Below are positions 46,940 through 55,531 of a stretch of 64,000 nt of DNA, in pieces. Under the pieces are notes generated by a model. The model saw only the letters and a list, made by a program, of their open reading frames with translations, did no database searches and was not told the origin of the DNA. Source of the DNA: Sphingomonas aliaeris (GTDB taxonomy: Bacteria > Pseudomonadota > Alphaproteobacteria > Sphingomonadales > Sphingomonadaceae); assembly GCF_016743815.1 (NCBI RefSeq), contig NZ_CP061035.1, positions 2,730,501 through 2,794,500 of the forward strand. The letters run 5' to 3'. Numbering within the stretch: position 1 is the first letter of the stretch; every line of letters starts with the position of its first letter. Both the position numbers and the translations under genes were made by a program.

Positions 46940-48387
46940 TTCGTATCTCCCGCGCCAGGCTGGCCAAGTTCGAAATCGGACACCGGTCGCAATTTGGGAT
47001 TGTTGGCGTCGTAGAGCATCGCGCCGTCGATCCACACCTTCTCGGGCCGCGCATAGACGCTGAACGGGTTGCCGTTCCACAGGACGACATCGGCCATCTT
47101 GCCCGGCTTCAGACTACCGGTCTTGTCGGCGATGCCCAGCGCCTTGGCGGGGTTGATCGTCAGCCACTCCCACGCTTTCGCGTCGGAAATCTGGATGCCC
47201 GCCCGGCGCCCGGCAGCGAGCGCCTTGGCGACTTCCTGATTGAGCCTCTGGATACCGTTCTCGTCGTCGCTGTGGATCATCGCACACGCGCCGGCATTCT
47301 GCAGCAGCGCCAGATTCTCGCTGATGGCGTCATAGCTTTCCATCTTGAAGCCCCACCAATCGGCCCAGACTGCGGCACAGGTGCCGTTCGCCTTCAACAG
47401 GTCGCCGATCTTGTAGGCCTCCACGGCGTGGTGGAACGCACCGACCTGATAGCCGAACTCCTTGGCCATATCCAAGACGATCGCCATTTCGTCCGCACGG
47501 TAACAATGGTTCTGGACCAGGATCTCGCCCGACAGGACGCCGCGCAGCGTATCCATCGCGATGTCGCGGGTCGGCGCCTCGCCGCCATCCGTCTCGAACT
47601 TGTCCCACTTGCGTTTGTATTCTGCCGCCTTCGCCCATGTCTGGCGATCGACCGCGATATTCCCCATCCGCGTGGAAGGCTGACGTCCCTTGCTGCCATA
47701 CACCCGCTTCGGGTTCTCGCCGCACGCCATTTTCAGTCCGTAGGGCGCGCCGGGGAACTTCATCCCCTGCTCGGTACGCGCATAGACGTTCTTGAGCACG
47801 ACCGACCGACCGCCCATCAGGTTCGCGGAACCCGGCAGGATCTGCAACGTGGTCACGCCGCCATTGACGAGTGCGCGGCTGAACCCCGGATCCTGCGGCC
47901 AGACGCTATGTTCGGCCCAGACATCCGCCGTCACCGGTCCGGTCGCCTCGTTCCCGTCCGAATTGGCCTGGACGCCGGGCGACGGATAATCACCCAGATG
48001 GCTGTGGATGTCGATGATGCCGGGCGTCACCACCTTTCCGGTACCGTCGATCACCGTCGCACCTGCAGGTGCAGCGACGCTCTGGCCGACCGCCACGATC
48101 TTCCCGTCGGAGAACAGGACCGATCCGCCCGTCAGGGTGCCGCCCTCCCCGTCGAAGATGGTGACGTTGGTCAGCAGCGTCGGCGTGCCGGGATACGCCT
48201 TGTAGGTCGACGGGAACGGATCGTGCGAATATCCTTTGCCCATTCCCGGCGCGGCCTGTTTCGAGGAGCTGGCGCTTTTCGGACCTTCCGCTTTGCCGTC
48301 CGTCGCACAGGCGGACAGCAGCGATATCGCGGCAAGAACGCCGCCGACGCGAAACGACAAGCCGCTCGCCCTGAATCCGATTGCCAT
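46936..48387 (-). CDS. Amidohydrolase, predicted lipoprotein
   Basis: A 483-residue member of the amidohydrolase superfamily (imidazolonepropionase/COG1228-like). The N-terminus has a lipobox (AAISLLSACAT), so it is probably lipid-anchored. The metal ligands are present: HSH in GIIDIHSHLGDYPSPG, His in NHCYRADEM, His-His in GAFHHAVEAY and Asp in MIHSDDENGIQRLN. It should hydrolyse a cyclic amide or peptide-like substrate outside the cytoplasm. The downstream paralogue lacks the first metal pair; the two genes overlap by 4 nt and are surely co-expressed. Such pairs recur in gammaproteobacteria and sphingomonads. Confidence 0.85.
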   Translation of the reverse strand: MAIGFRASGLSFRVGGVLAAISLLSACATDGKAEGPKSASSSKQAAPGMGKGYSHDPFPSTYKAYPGTPTLLTNVTIFDGEGGTLTGGSVLFSDGKIVAVGQSVAAPAGATVIDGTGKVVTPGIIDIHSHLGDYPSPGVQANSDGNEATGPVTADVWAEHSVWPQDPGFSRALVNGGVTTLQILPGSANLMGGRSVVLKNVYARTEQGMKFPGAPYGLKMACGENPKRVYGSKGRQPSTRMGNIAVDRQTWAKAAEYKRKWDKFETDGGEAPTRDIAMDTLRGVLSGEILVQNHCYRADEMAIVLDMAKEFGYQVGAFHHAVEAYKIGDLLKANGTCAAVWADWWGFKMESYDAISENLALLQNAGACAMIHSDDENGIQRLNQEVAKALAAGRRAGIQISDAKAWEWLTINPAKALGIADKTGSLKPGKMADVVLWNGNPFSVYARPEKVWIDGAMLYDANNPKLRPVSDFELGQPGAGDTK

Positions 48388-48542
48388 GCTTCCCCCTGTT
48401 ACGACCTGGTTCGGTTATGCTCCGATGTCGCGAGAAATCCGGCAGCTTCCGCATTCTGTCAACGGGTCCAGGAAATAAGTTCTGTATTTGCGGGACCCAA
48501 ATGTTCGCCGGGGTTGTTTAATCGACATCAAGGGGACGGCTT

Positions 48543-48893
48543 TTGTGCCACGTACTGATCATCGAGGATGAACCCCTCATCGCAATGGACATCCAGGATA
48601 TGCTGGGTCGGATGGGCGCGACCAGCTTCGCTTTTGCCGAAACCGAAGACGAGGCGATCGAAGCGGCACGTGTTCAACGCCCCGATGTAATCACGTCCGA
48701 CGTGATACTGCGTGAGGGAACTGGACCCAATGCAGTCGATTGCATCCAGAACGAAATGGGGCCTCTTCCAGTCATCTTCATTACCGCGACACCGGGATCG
48801 TGCCGCCCCTGCCCTCCGCCGTATTGCATCCTCTGCAAGCCGGTGGGACCGGCAATACTCAGCACCGCATTCCACGCCGTCACGCCTTACTGA
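48543..48893 (+). CDS. Stand-alone response regulator receiver domain
   Basis: A 116-residue receiver domain with VLIIEDEPLIAMDI (acidic pair), phospho-acceptor Asp in DVITSDVILREG, Thr in FITATP and Lys in CKPVGP. There is no output domain, so it must act through a partner kinase or another protein. It begins with TTG at 48543 (AAGGGG 8 nt upstream); no better start is in frame. It is not next to a histidine kinase. Its C-terminal part is Cys/Pro-rich (GSCRPCPPPYCILC). Confidence 0.75.
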   Translation: MCHVLIIEDEPLIAMDIQDMLGRMGATSFAFAETEDEAIEAARVQRPDVITSDVILREGTGPNAVDCIQNEMGPLPVIFITATPGSCRPCPPPYCILCKPVGPAILSTAFHAVTPY

Positions 48894-48902
48894 CGACCGT
48901 CT

Positions 48903-49616
48903 TCAGCCAGCCACGGCCCCGGCCCATTCGTTGGCCGCTTGCAACGCCTTGGGGTCGTCGACGTCGATCCAGTCGAGATCGCTGCAATCGACCGTCAATG
49001 CGGTATTCCGGTCGATCAGCGAACGCACCGCCTCCGTAATCGAGGGTGCCGCCAACTGCGACAAAGCCTCGAAAAATGCGGAGCCGACCGCAAACACACC
49101 GGTATCGTAGCAATCGTGCGGCGTCATTTCCTTACCGATCGCGGTGATGCGATCGCCGTCGGTCGCGACGAACGTCACGTCCAGGGGATCGACCCACGGA
49201 TGGCCCAGACGGCGGTCGATACCAAGGCGTAGACCGTCACCCGCGCCAGCCGCCGCAAGCCGCGCGTACAAAGCGGGCTCGACCAGATGATCGCACATCG
49301 CCAGCAACGTATCCCGACCGTCCAGCAATGGTGCCGCCGCCAGCGCGGACACGCCATTCGGCTGCCGCCAGTCGATCGTCCGCGCGGTCTGCACGACGAC
49401 CGGCCAGTCTCGGCCCGCCAGATGCGCCTCGATCGCCTCGGCCCGGTATCCGGTCGTCACGATCACGCGCGAGATTCCAGACCGGGCCAGCCGCTCGATC
49501 GCATGATCGATCAGCGGCTTTCCCGCGACCTCGCACAACGGCTTCGACTCGGCGGCGTCCCGCAGGCGCGTTCCGGCGCCTGCCGCAAGCAGCACCGCCG
49601 TGTCGATCTGCGTCAC
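48903..49616 (-). CDS. Sugar-phosphate-type nucleotidyltransferase, probable CTP:inositol-1-phosphate cytidylyltransferase
   Basis: A 237-residue NTP transferase with LLAAGAGTRLRDAAESKPL (nucleotide-binding loop), MCDHLVEP (metal-binding Asp) and, near the C-terminus, AIGKEMTPHDCYDTGVFAV, which resembles the corresponding stretch of IPCT enzymes that make CDP-inositol from CTP and L-myo-inositol-1-phosphate. It begins with GTG at 49616, 2 nt after the inositol-3-phosphate synthase stop, so it is tightly coupled to that gene. Related enzymes also activate choline or phosphocholine; the context argues for inositol. Confidence 0.75.
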   Translation of the reverse strand: MTQIDTAVLLAAGAGTRLRDAAESKPLCEVAGKPLIDHAIERLARSGISRVIVTTGYRAEAIEAHLAGRDWPVVVQTARTIDWRQPNGVSALAAAPLLDGRDTLLAMCDHLVEPALYARLAAAGAGDGLRLGIDRRLGHPWVDPLDVTFVATDGDRITAIGKEMTPHDCYDTGVFAVGSAFFEALSQLAAPSITEAVRSLIDRNTALTVDCSDLDWIDVDDPKALQAANEWAGAVAG

Positions 49617-49618
49617 TC

Positions 49619-50713
49619 TCAGGCAGCAGCGGCGATGAAGTCTTCGACAGCGATCTGCGCAAGGTCGTCCGTCATCTGGATCGGAGGATGCTTGCAGAAA
49701 TACGCGGATGCCGGATGAACCGGGCCTGCGAGACCGCGATCGCTGGCCAGCTTCGCGCAACGGATCATGTCGATCGCCACGCCGGCGCTGTTCGGGCTGT
49801 CTTCCACCGACAAGCGCATTTCCAGGTTCATCGGGACGCCGCCGAACATCGTGCCTTCCATGCGCAGGAAGCAGACCTTGTTGTCGTTCTGCCACGGAAC
49901 ATAGTCGCTCGGGCCGATATGCACGTTATCGTCCGTCAACCGCTCGGCCGCCACCGATTGGACGGCTTCCGTCTTGGAGATCTTCTTCGACTCCAGGCGG
50001 CGATGGTTCGACATGTTCAGGAAGTCGGTGTTGCCGCCGGTGTTCAGCTGGTACGTCCGCTCCAGCTTGACTCCACGCTTGGCGAACAGGTCCGTCAGGA
50101 CACGGTGGACGATCGTCGCACCAAGCTGCGCCTTGATATCGTCGCCGACGATCGGAACGCCGGCATCGGTGAACTTCTTCGCCCAGACTTCGTCGCTTGC
50201 GATGAAGACGGGGATGTTGTTGACGAAGGCCACGCCTGCTTCGATGGCGCATTCGGCATAGAATTCGGTGGCTTTCTGGCTACCGACGGGCAGATAGTTC
50301 ATCAGCACGTCCGCACCGCTTGCCTTCAAGGCTGCGACGACTTCCGCCTTGGTCGGCTGCGGCAGGTCCGCGACGACGAAGGTGCGGTCGTCCTTATAAT
50401 CGGCCATATGCTCGGCGACGCCGTCGAGCACGTTGCCCATCTGGACCTTCACGCCGCTCGACGGAACGTCGGCGCAGAACACGGCGGTGCAGTTCGGCTT
50501 GGCGAAGATCGCCTCTGACACATCCACGCCCACCTTGCGCGCATCGACGTCCCACGCCGCCACGACCTTGATATCGCTCGGCTTGTATCCGCCCAGATCC
50601 CAATGCATCAGGCCGACATGGTCGTTCTGCCCCTGATGATAGAATGCCAGCCCCTGGACCAGCGAACTGGCGCAATTGCCGATGCCGATCACCGCGACGT
50701 TGATGGTGTTCAT
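49619..50713 (-). CDS. ino1: myo-inositol-3-phosphate (L-1-phosphate) synthase
   Basis: A 364-residue enzyme of the bacterial MIPS family: NAD-binding GIGNCASSLVQG, VGDDIKAQLGATIVHR, NTGGNTDFLNM and ESKKISKTEAV with the active-site lysines. It cyclises glucose-6-phosphate to L-myo-inositol-1-phosphate using NAD+ as a transient redox cofactor. Length matches Mycobacterium Ino1. It sits between a CDP-alcohol phosphotransferase gene (66 bp upstream) and a nucleotidyltransferase gene (2 bp downstream), suggesting a dedicated inositol pathway. Confidence 0.95.
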   Translation of the reverse strand: MNTINVAVIGIGNCASSLVQGLAFYHQGQNDHVGLMHWDLGGYKPSDIKVVAAWDVDARKVGVDVSEAIFAKPNCTAVFCADVPSSGVKVQMGNVLDGVAEHMADYKDDRTFVVADLPQPTKAEVVAALKASGADVLMNYLPVGSQKATEFYAECAIEAGVAFVNNIPVFIASDEVWAKKFTDAGVPIVGDDIKAQLGATIVHRVLTDLFAKRGVKLERTYQLNTGGNTDFLNMSNHRRLESKKISKTEAVQSVAAERLTDDNVHIGPSDYVPWQNDNKVCFLRMEGTMFGGVPMNLEMRLSVEDSPNSAGVAIDMIRCAKLASDRGLAGPVHPASAYFCKHPPIQMTDDLAQIAVEDFIAAAA

Positions 50714-50779
50714 GGTTGGACGGGTCCTTCGATTCTCAAAAATGATGTGGTCGGGGTCGGCGCAGCGGCGCCCGGGCAG

Positions 50780-51619
50780 TCAGGTATTTACGGGTTTCGC
50801 GCCGCCCGGATGCATCAAGGCGGCTTCCACGCGCCGATGCCAGATCAGGGTGCCAATGATCAAGAGGGTCAGCGGAACGATCTCGAACCACCAGAACAGC
50901 CGGGGATTACCCGCAAGACAGGAAACGAAGATCGCCAGTACGCGCATATTCGCGCTTTCGAACGCCATGACTTTCATCGGCCACGCCGCTTTTGCGGCAT
51001 AGTCTTGCCCGAAGCGCGCCGGATCCCGGTCGTCACGCAACGCTTGATCGAACCGACCAGCCGCGCGATCGACGATATGCGAGACATCGTCATAGAGCTT
51101 TTCGAGAAAGCCGCCCGTACGCGCTGGCGGCGTTCCACCCCAGTCTCCCTTCGCACGGCGGTGGAAACGCGCCCGTTCGCCTTCGAAAAGGCTGGACTGC
51201 ACCATGTGCGCAAAGCCCGCCGCGAATGCCAATACCCAGCCCTCCACCGTGCCGATCGACATGGCCAGCACGACATAGATCAGGGTGAAGACGCCGTGAT
51301 CGACCAGCCCGTCGAGCAATCGACCGAAAGCGGAAGCACTCCGAGTCGCACGCGCGACCATGCCATCGAGACCGTCCGCGACCAGCCAGCCTACCGAGAA
51401 TAGCAGCCCGACCGCGGCGGCCGTCCGGCTTGTCCAGTTCGAGTAGGAAATAGCTGCCGCGATGCCGAGGAACAGGCCCACGAACGAGACGAAGTTCGCC
51501 GAAATACCAGCCCGTAGCGCCAAGGGAAGTAGAGCACGCGACGCGGGATGGATCAGCCAGAGGTTGGTTGGATCCTCAATCCGCCTGTCTCTGGAGCCAT
51601 CGGGCGGAGCAAGTTTCAT
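50780..51619 (-). CDS. CDP-alcohol phosphatidyltransferase-family membrane enzyme
   Basis: A 279-residue membrane protein with the complete CDP-alcohol phosphotransferase motif D-G-x2-A-R-x8-G-x3-D-x3-D, seen as DGMVARATRSASAFGRLLDG followed by LVDH at about residues 84-107. About six membrane helices flank it. Such enzymes transfer a phospho-alcohol from a CDP-activated donor to a lipid or other acceptor. With inositol-phosphate synthase and an IPCT-like gene next to it, the likely donor is CDP-inositol and the product an inositol phospholipid, as described for Rhodothermus marinus. The acceptor lipid is an inference. Confidence 0.8.
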   Translation of the reverse strand: MKLAPPDGSRDRRIEDPTNLWLIHPASRALLPLALRAGISANFVSFVGLFLGIAAAISYSNWTSRTAAAVGLLFSVGWLVADGLDGMVARATRSASAFGRLLDGLVDHGVFTLIYVVLAMSIGTVEGWVLAFAAGFAHMVQSSLFEGERARFHRRAKGDWGGTPPARTGGFLEKLYDDVSHIVDRAAGRFDQALRDDRDPARFGQDYAAKAAWPMKVMAFESANMRVLAIFVSCLAGNPRLFWWFEIVPLTLLIIGTLIWHRRVEAALMHPGGAKPVNT

Positions 51620-51721
51620 CAGGCCTTCATAATGCCGTCATGGAACCGCGGATGCAAGGCATGTTGCGACAAGCCGCAGCCACGGGGCTGGCGCAACCTC
51701 GCTCCGATCCCGCGACTCTTG

Positions 51722-52879
51722 TCACAAACTGCGGCCGATCAACTCCTTCATGATCTCGTTGGTTCCCCCGAATATCCGCGTCACGCGAGCGGCGCGCCAG
51801 GCACGGGCGATCGGATATTCGTTCATATACCCCGCACCGCCGTGAAGCTGCAGGCACTTGTCCATGACCTCCCACTGAAGATCGGTGTGCCACAGCTTTG
51901 CCGCGGCGCCCTCCTCGTTGGTCAACTCACCCTTCAGATGACGCCCGATCGCCCAGTCGAGATGCGCCCAGCCCACCTGCAGCTTCGCCTTCAGGTCGGC
52001 GAGCACGAAGCGGGTGTTCTGGAAATCGAACACCATCCCGGCAAACGCCTTGCGCGTCTTGGTGAACTCGACCGTCTCGTCGAACGCCTTTTGCGAAGAC
52101 GCCATCACCGATACCGCGATGGACAAGCGTTCCTGCGGCAACTGGCTCATCAGATAGATGAAACCCTTGCCCTCTTCGCCAAGACAGTTGGTGATCGGAA
52201 CGCGCACGTCTTCGAAGAACAGTTCGGACGTATCGGCTGCATCCTGCCCGATCTTGTCGAGCTTGCGGCCCTTCTTGAAGCCATCGCGGTCGCTTTCGAC
52301 CAGGATGATCGACATGCCCTTCCATGCGGGAACGGCCGTCGGATCTGTTTTGGCGACGACCAGCGTCAGGTCGGTATTCTGGCCGTTGGTGATATAGGTC
52401 TTGCTGCCGTTGATGACGTAATGATTCCCGTCCTTCTTGGCCGTCGTGCGGATCGCCTGAAGGTCGCTGCCCGTGCCCGGCTCGGTCATGGCGATCGCGG
52501 TGATCACTTCGCCGGAGACCATCTTCGGCAGCCATTCCGCCTTCTGCTCTTCCGATCCGTAATGCTCGATATAGCCGGCGACGATATCGGATTGCAGCGA
52601 GAAGCCGGCCGGCACGCCGTTATAGCTCATCTCTTCGTCGACGATCGCATTATAGCCGAAGTCGAGCCCGAGCCCGCCATAAGCTTCGGGCACGGTCGGG
52701 CACAGCATCCCGATCTCGCCCGCCTTCATCCAGAAGTCCTTCGGAACAAGCCGCTTTTCTTCCCAATCGTTGACGTGCGGCACGCCTTCCTTCTGCAGGA
52801 AGGATCGCACGGTCTGGCGAAACGCCTCGTGATCCTCGGTATAGGCGAAGCGGCCAGCGACGGTGTCGAGCGACGACAT
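51722..52879 (-). CDS. Acyl-CoA dehydrogenase, long-chain (LCAD-like)
   Basis: A 385-residue flavoenzyme. The ACAD signature ITAIAMTEPGTGSDLQ is present. At the position of the usual C-terminal catalytic Glu the sequence reads RIFGGTNEIMKEL with Gly, while LPQERLSIA, on the neighbouring helix, holds the Glu that serves in LCAD and isovaleryl-type dehydrogenases. It should oxidise acyl-CoA to enoyl-CoA, passing electrons to ETF. The start at 52879 (MSSLDTV) is supported by GAGAGGA 9 nt upstream. It is transcribed towards the inositol cluster but is probably separate. Confidence 0.85.
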   Translation of the reverse strand: MSSLDTVAGRFAYTEDHEAFRQTVRSFLQKEGVPHVNDWEEKRLVPKDFWMKAGEIGMLCPTVPEAYGGLGLDFGYNAIVDEEMSYNGVPAGFSLQSDIVAGYIEHYGSEEQKAEWLPKMVSGEVITAIAMTEPGTGSDLQAIRTTAKKDGNHYVINGSKTYITNGQNTDLTLVVAKTDPTAVPAWKGMSIILVESDRDGFKKGRKLDKIGQDAADTSELFFEDVRVPITNCLGEEGKGFIYLMSQLPQERLSIAVSVMASSQKAFDETVEFTKTRKAFAGMVFDFQNTRFVLADLKAKLQVGWAHLDWAIGRHLKGELTNEEGAAAKLWHTDLQWEVMDKCLQLHGGAGYMNEYPIARAWRAARVTRIFGGTNEIMKELIGRSL

Positions 52880-53007
52880 GGAATAGGTCCTCTCTTGCAA
52901 CTTGTTTTGACCGGTGTGCGGTCGGGTGACGCGAACGTCAACCCATTCCCACTTTCATAGCGGCGAGGGGCGGGTCTATGATCGCCGTCAGAACCAAAGG
53001 AGAGCGC

Positions 53008-54012
53008 ATGAAACTGGCCAGCCTCAAGCATGGACGCGACGGAAAGCTTGTCGTCGTATCGGACGATCTCGCCTGGTACGCCGACGCCGGGCATATCGCG
53101 CCGACGCTGCAAGCCGCGCTCGACGATTGGGATCGCGTGCTGCCCAACCTCATCGCCTTGGCGACGGATGTACGGAACAGCGCGATCCCGCTCGAACGCT
53201 TCCACGAACACGATGCCGCCGCCCCCCTGCCCCGTGCCTATCAATGGGCCGACGGATCGGCTTATGTGAATCACGTCGAACTGGTGCGGAAGGCGCGCGG
53301 CGCGGAGATGCCCGAGACGTTCTGGCACGACCCACTGATGTATCAGGGGGGCAGCGACGGCTTCCTTGGCCCACGGGATGCCATACCGCTGGCCGACGAA
53401 AGCTGGGGCTGCGATCTGGAGGCAGAAGTGGTCGTCGTGACCGGCGACGTCCGGCAGGGAGCGAGTCGCGAAGAGTCGCTGGAATCGGTCCTGCTCGTCG
53501 GCCTGACCAACGACGTGTCGTTGCGCAACCTGATCCCCGGAGAACTGGCCAAGGGGTTCGGCTTCTTCCACGCCAAACCTGCGAGCGCTTTCTCGCCCGT
53601 CTTCGTCACGCCCGACTCGCTGGGCGATTGGTGGAAGGGCGGAAAGCTGCACCGCAAGCTGATGGTCGATCTGAACGGCCAGCCGTTCGGCCGGGCGGGG
53701 GCCGGTGTCGATATGACGTTCGATTTCGGAACGCTGATCGCTCATGCCGCGAAGACGCGCAAACTGGGTGCCGGAACGATCGTCGGGTCGGGTACGGTAT
53801 CGAATCGCGACGAGGATGGCGGCCCCGGCAAGCCGATCGCTGCCGGAGGCGTCGGCTATTCCTGTCTGGCGGAAGTCCGCACCGTCGAAACGATCACCGA
53901 CGGCAAGGCGACCACACCGTTTTTGAAAGCGGGTGACACGATCCGCATCTGGGCGGAAGACGACCGGCACCACCCAATCTTCGGCGTGATCGAACAGACC
54001 GTCGAAAGTTGA
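53008..54012 (+). CDS. Fumarylacetoacetate hydrolase family protein
   Basis: A 334-residue FAH-fold protein. The metal-binding acidic residues lie in GCDLEAEVVVVTGDV and GLTNDVSLRNLIPGE, with a conserved VGSGTVSNRD segment towards the C-terminus. Family members cleave C-C bonds or decarboxylate diketo-acids in aromatic degradation. AAAGGAGAG precedes the ATG at 53008. It is divergent from the acyl-CoA dehydrogenase gene. A specific substrate cannot be assigned. Confidence 0.8.
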   Translation: MKLASLKHGRDGKLVVVSDDLAWYADAGHIAPTLQAALDDWDRVLPNLIALATDVRNSAIPLERFHEHDAAAPLPRAYQWADGSAYVNHVELVRKARGAEMPETFWHDPLMYQGGSDGFLGPRDAIPLADESWGCDLEAEVVVVTGDVRQGASREESLESVLLVGLTNDVSLRNLIPGELAKGFGFFHAKPASAFSPVFVTPDSLGDWWKGGKLHRKLMVDLNGQPFGRAGAGVDMTFDFGTLIAHAAKTRKLGAGTIVGSGTVSNRDEDGGPGKPIAAGGVGYSCLAEVRTVETITDGKATTPFLKAGDTIRIWAEDDRHHPIFGVIEQTVES

Positions 54013-54018
54013 ACGGGA

Positions 54019-54057
54019 CGCGCTCGGGCGTTGCTGAATCGTCAGCGCCCGAGCGCG
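54019..54057. other. Perfect 12-bp hairpin after the FAH-family gene
   Basis: CGCGCTCGGGCG at 54019-54030 pairs exactly with 54046-54057 around a 15-nt loop, starting 7 nt after the stop codon. No T tract follows. It probably shapes the 3' end of the transcript. Confidence 0.6.
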
Positions 54058-54241
54058 ATCTGCCCCGCATCGACCGGAAGAACGGGTGGATCAGTGGTTC
54101 AACGAAACGTGCCGGTCGGCACAGCCGGCCGCTCGTCTGGCATAAAACCGGCTCTCGCCAAGGCCGTTGAAATTTTATAACAAGGCGCAGACACGGAAAC
54201 CGTCCGCTTTGGAACGGGATTCGGAACGCATTGGAGAAACC

Positions 54242-55531
54242 ATGGCAAGCGACGATCGCCGCGCCAATCTGCAGCCCCTGTCGCTCTACGTTCCGGAACC
54301 GAAGTTCCGGCCGGGCGACGCGGTTGATTTTACGTCCGTACGACTGCCGGCGGCCGGTGAGACCCGCCGCCCGGACACCGCCGACAAGGCGGAGACGTTC
54401 ATCGACCTCGCTTACGAACTTGTCCGCGTACTGGACGAAGACAATCAGGCGGTCGGTCCGTGGAACCCCCGCCTTTCGCCCGATACGATGCGGTCCCTGT
54501 TGCGCAGTATGGCGCTGGTCCGCGCGTTCGACGAACGCATGTTTCGCGCGCAGCGTCAGGGCAAGACCAGCTTCTACATGAAGTGCACCGGCGAGGAAGC
54601 CGTTGCGGTCTCCGCCGCATTCGCGCTGGATTACGAGGATATGTGCTTCCCCTCGTATCGCCAGCAGGGCCTGCTCATCGCGCGGGGCTGGAGCCTCGTC
54701 GACATGATGAACCAGATCTATTCGAACAAGGGCGACCGGCTACAGGGCAAGCAGTTGCCGATCATGTATTCGGTGCGCGAAGCTGGCTTCTTCTCGATTT
54801 CCGGCAACCTCGCGACGCAATATCCGCAGGCAGTCGGCTGGGCGATGGCCAGCGCGGCGAAGGGCGATACGCGCATCTCGGCCACGTGGTGCGGCGAAGG
54901 ATCGACGGCGGAAGGCGATTTCCATTCCGCCTGCACCTTCGCCTCCGTCTACCGCGCACCGGTGATCTTCAACGTCGTCAACAACCAGTGGGCGATTTCC
55001 AGTTTCTCGGGCTTTGCCGGGGCCGAATCCACGACGTTCGCCGCACGTGCGGTCGGCTACGGGATTGCCGGTCTCCGCGTGGACGGTAACGACGCACTCG
55101 CCGTCTACGCCGCAACGGCCTGGGCCGCCGAGCGCGCACGGACCAACCAGGGACCGACGCTGATCGAGCATTTCACCTATCGCGCCGAGGGCCATTCGAC
55201 GTCCGACGATCCGGGCCAGTATCGCAGCGAGGGCGAACCCAATGCCTGGCCGCTGGGCGATCCGATCAAGCGGCTGAAGGATCATCTGATCGCGATCGGC
55301 GAATGGGACGAGGAACGTCACGCCGCGCAGGACAAGGAACTCGCGGAAGACGTCAAGCGTGCGCAGAAGGAGGCCGAACAGAACGGCATCCTGGGCCACG
55401 GCCTGCACCAGCCGCTGGATACGCTGTTCGACGGCGTGTTCGAGGAACTGCCGTGGCACCTCAAGGAACAACAGGCGCAGATGCTTGCGGAAGAGACGGC
55501 ATCGGGTCGCCCTTGGGCACATAAATCGTGA
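54242..55531 (+). CDS. bkdA1: Branched-chain 2-oxoacid dehydrogenase E1, alpha subunit
   Basis: A 429-residue thiamine-diphosphate enzyme subunit. The ThDP motif spans WCGEGSTAEGDFHSACTFAS to FNVVNNQWAIS, and FPSYRQQGLLIARGW and YRAEGHSTSDDPGQYRS are typical of the branched-chain (2-oxoisovalerate) type rather than pyruvate. With E1beta it decarboxylates 2-oxo acids from valine, leucine and isoleucine and transfers the acyl group to lipoyl-E2. The ATG at 54242 has a GGAGA site upstream. The beta subunit gene overlaps by 4 nt. Confidence 0.9.
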   Translation: MASDDRRANLQPLSLYVPEPKFRPGDAVDFTSVRLPAAGETRRPDTADKAETFIDLAYELVRVLDEDNQAVGPWNPRLSPDTMRSLLRSMALVRAFDERMFRAQRQGKTSFYMKCTGEEAVAVSAAFALDYEDMCFPSYRQQGLLIARGWSLVDMMNQIYSNKGDRLQGKQLPIMYSVREAGFFSISGNLATQYPQAVGWAMASAAKGDTRISATWCGEGSTAEGDFHSACTFASVYRAPVIFNVVNNQWAISSFSGFAGAESTTFAARAVGYGIAGLRVDGNDALAVYAATAWAAERARTNQGPTLIEHFTYRAEGHSTSDDPGQYRSEGEPNAWPLGDPIKRLKDHLIAIGEWDEERHAAQDKELAEDVKRAQKEAEQNGILGHGLHQPLDTLFDGVFEELPWHLKEQQAQMLAEETASGRPWAHKS

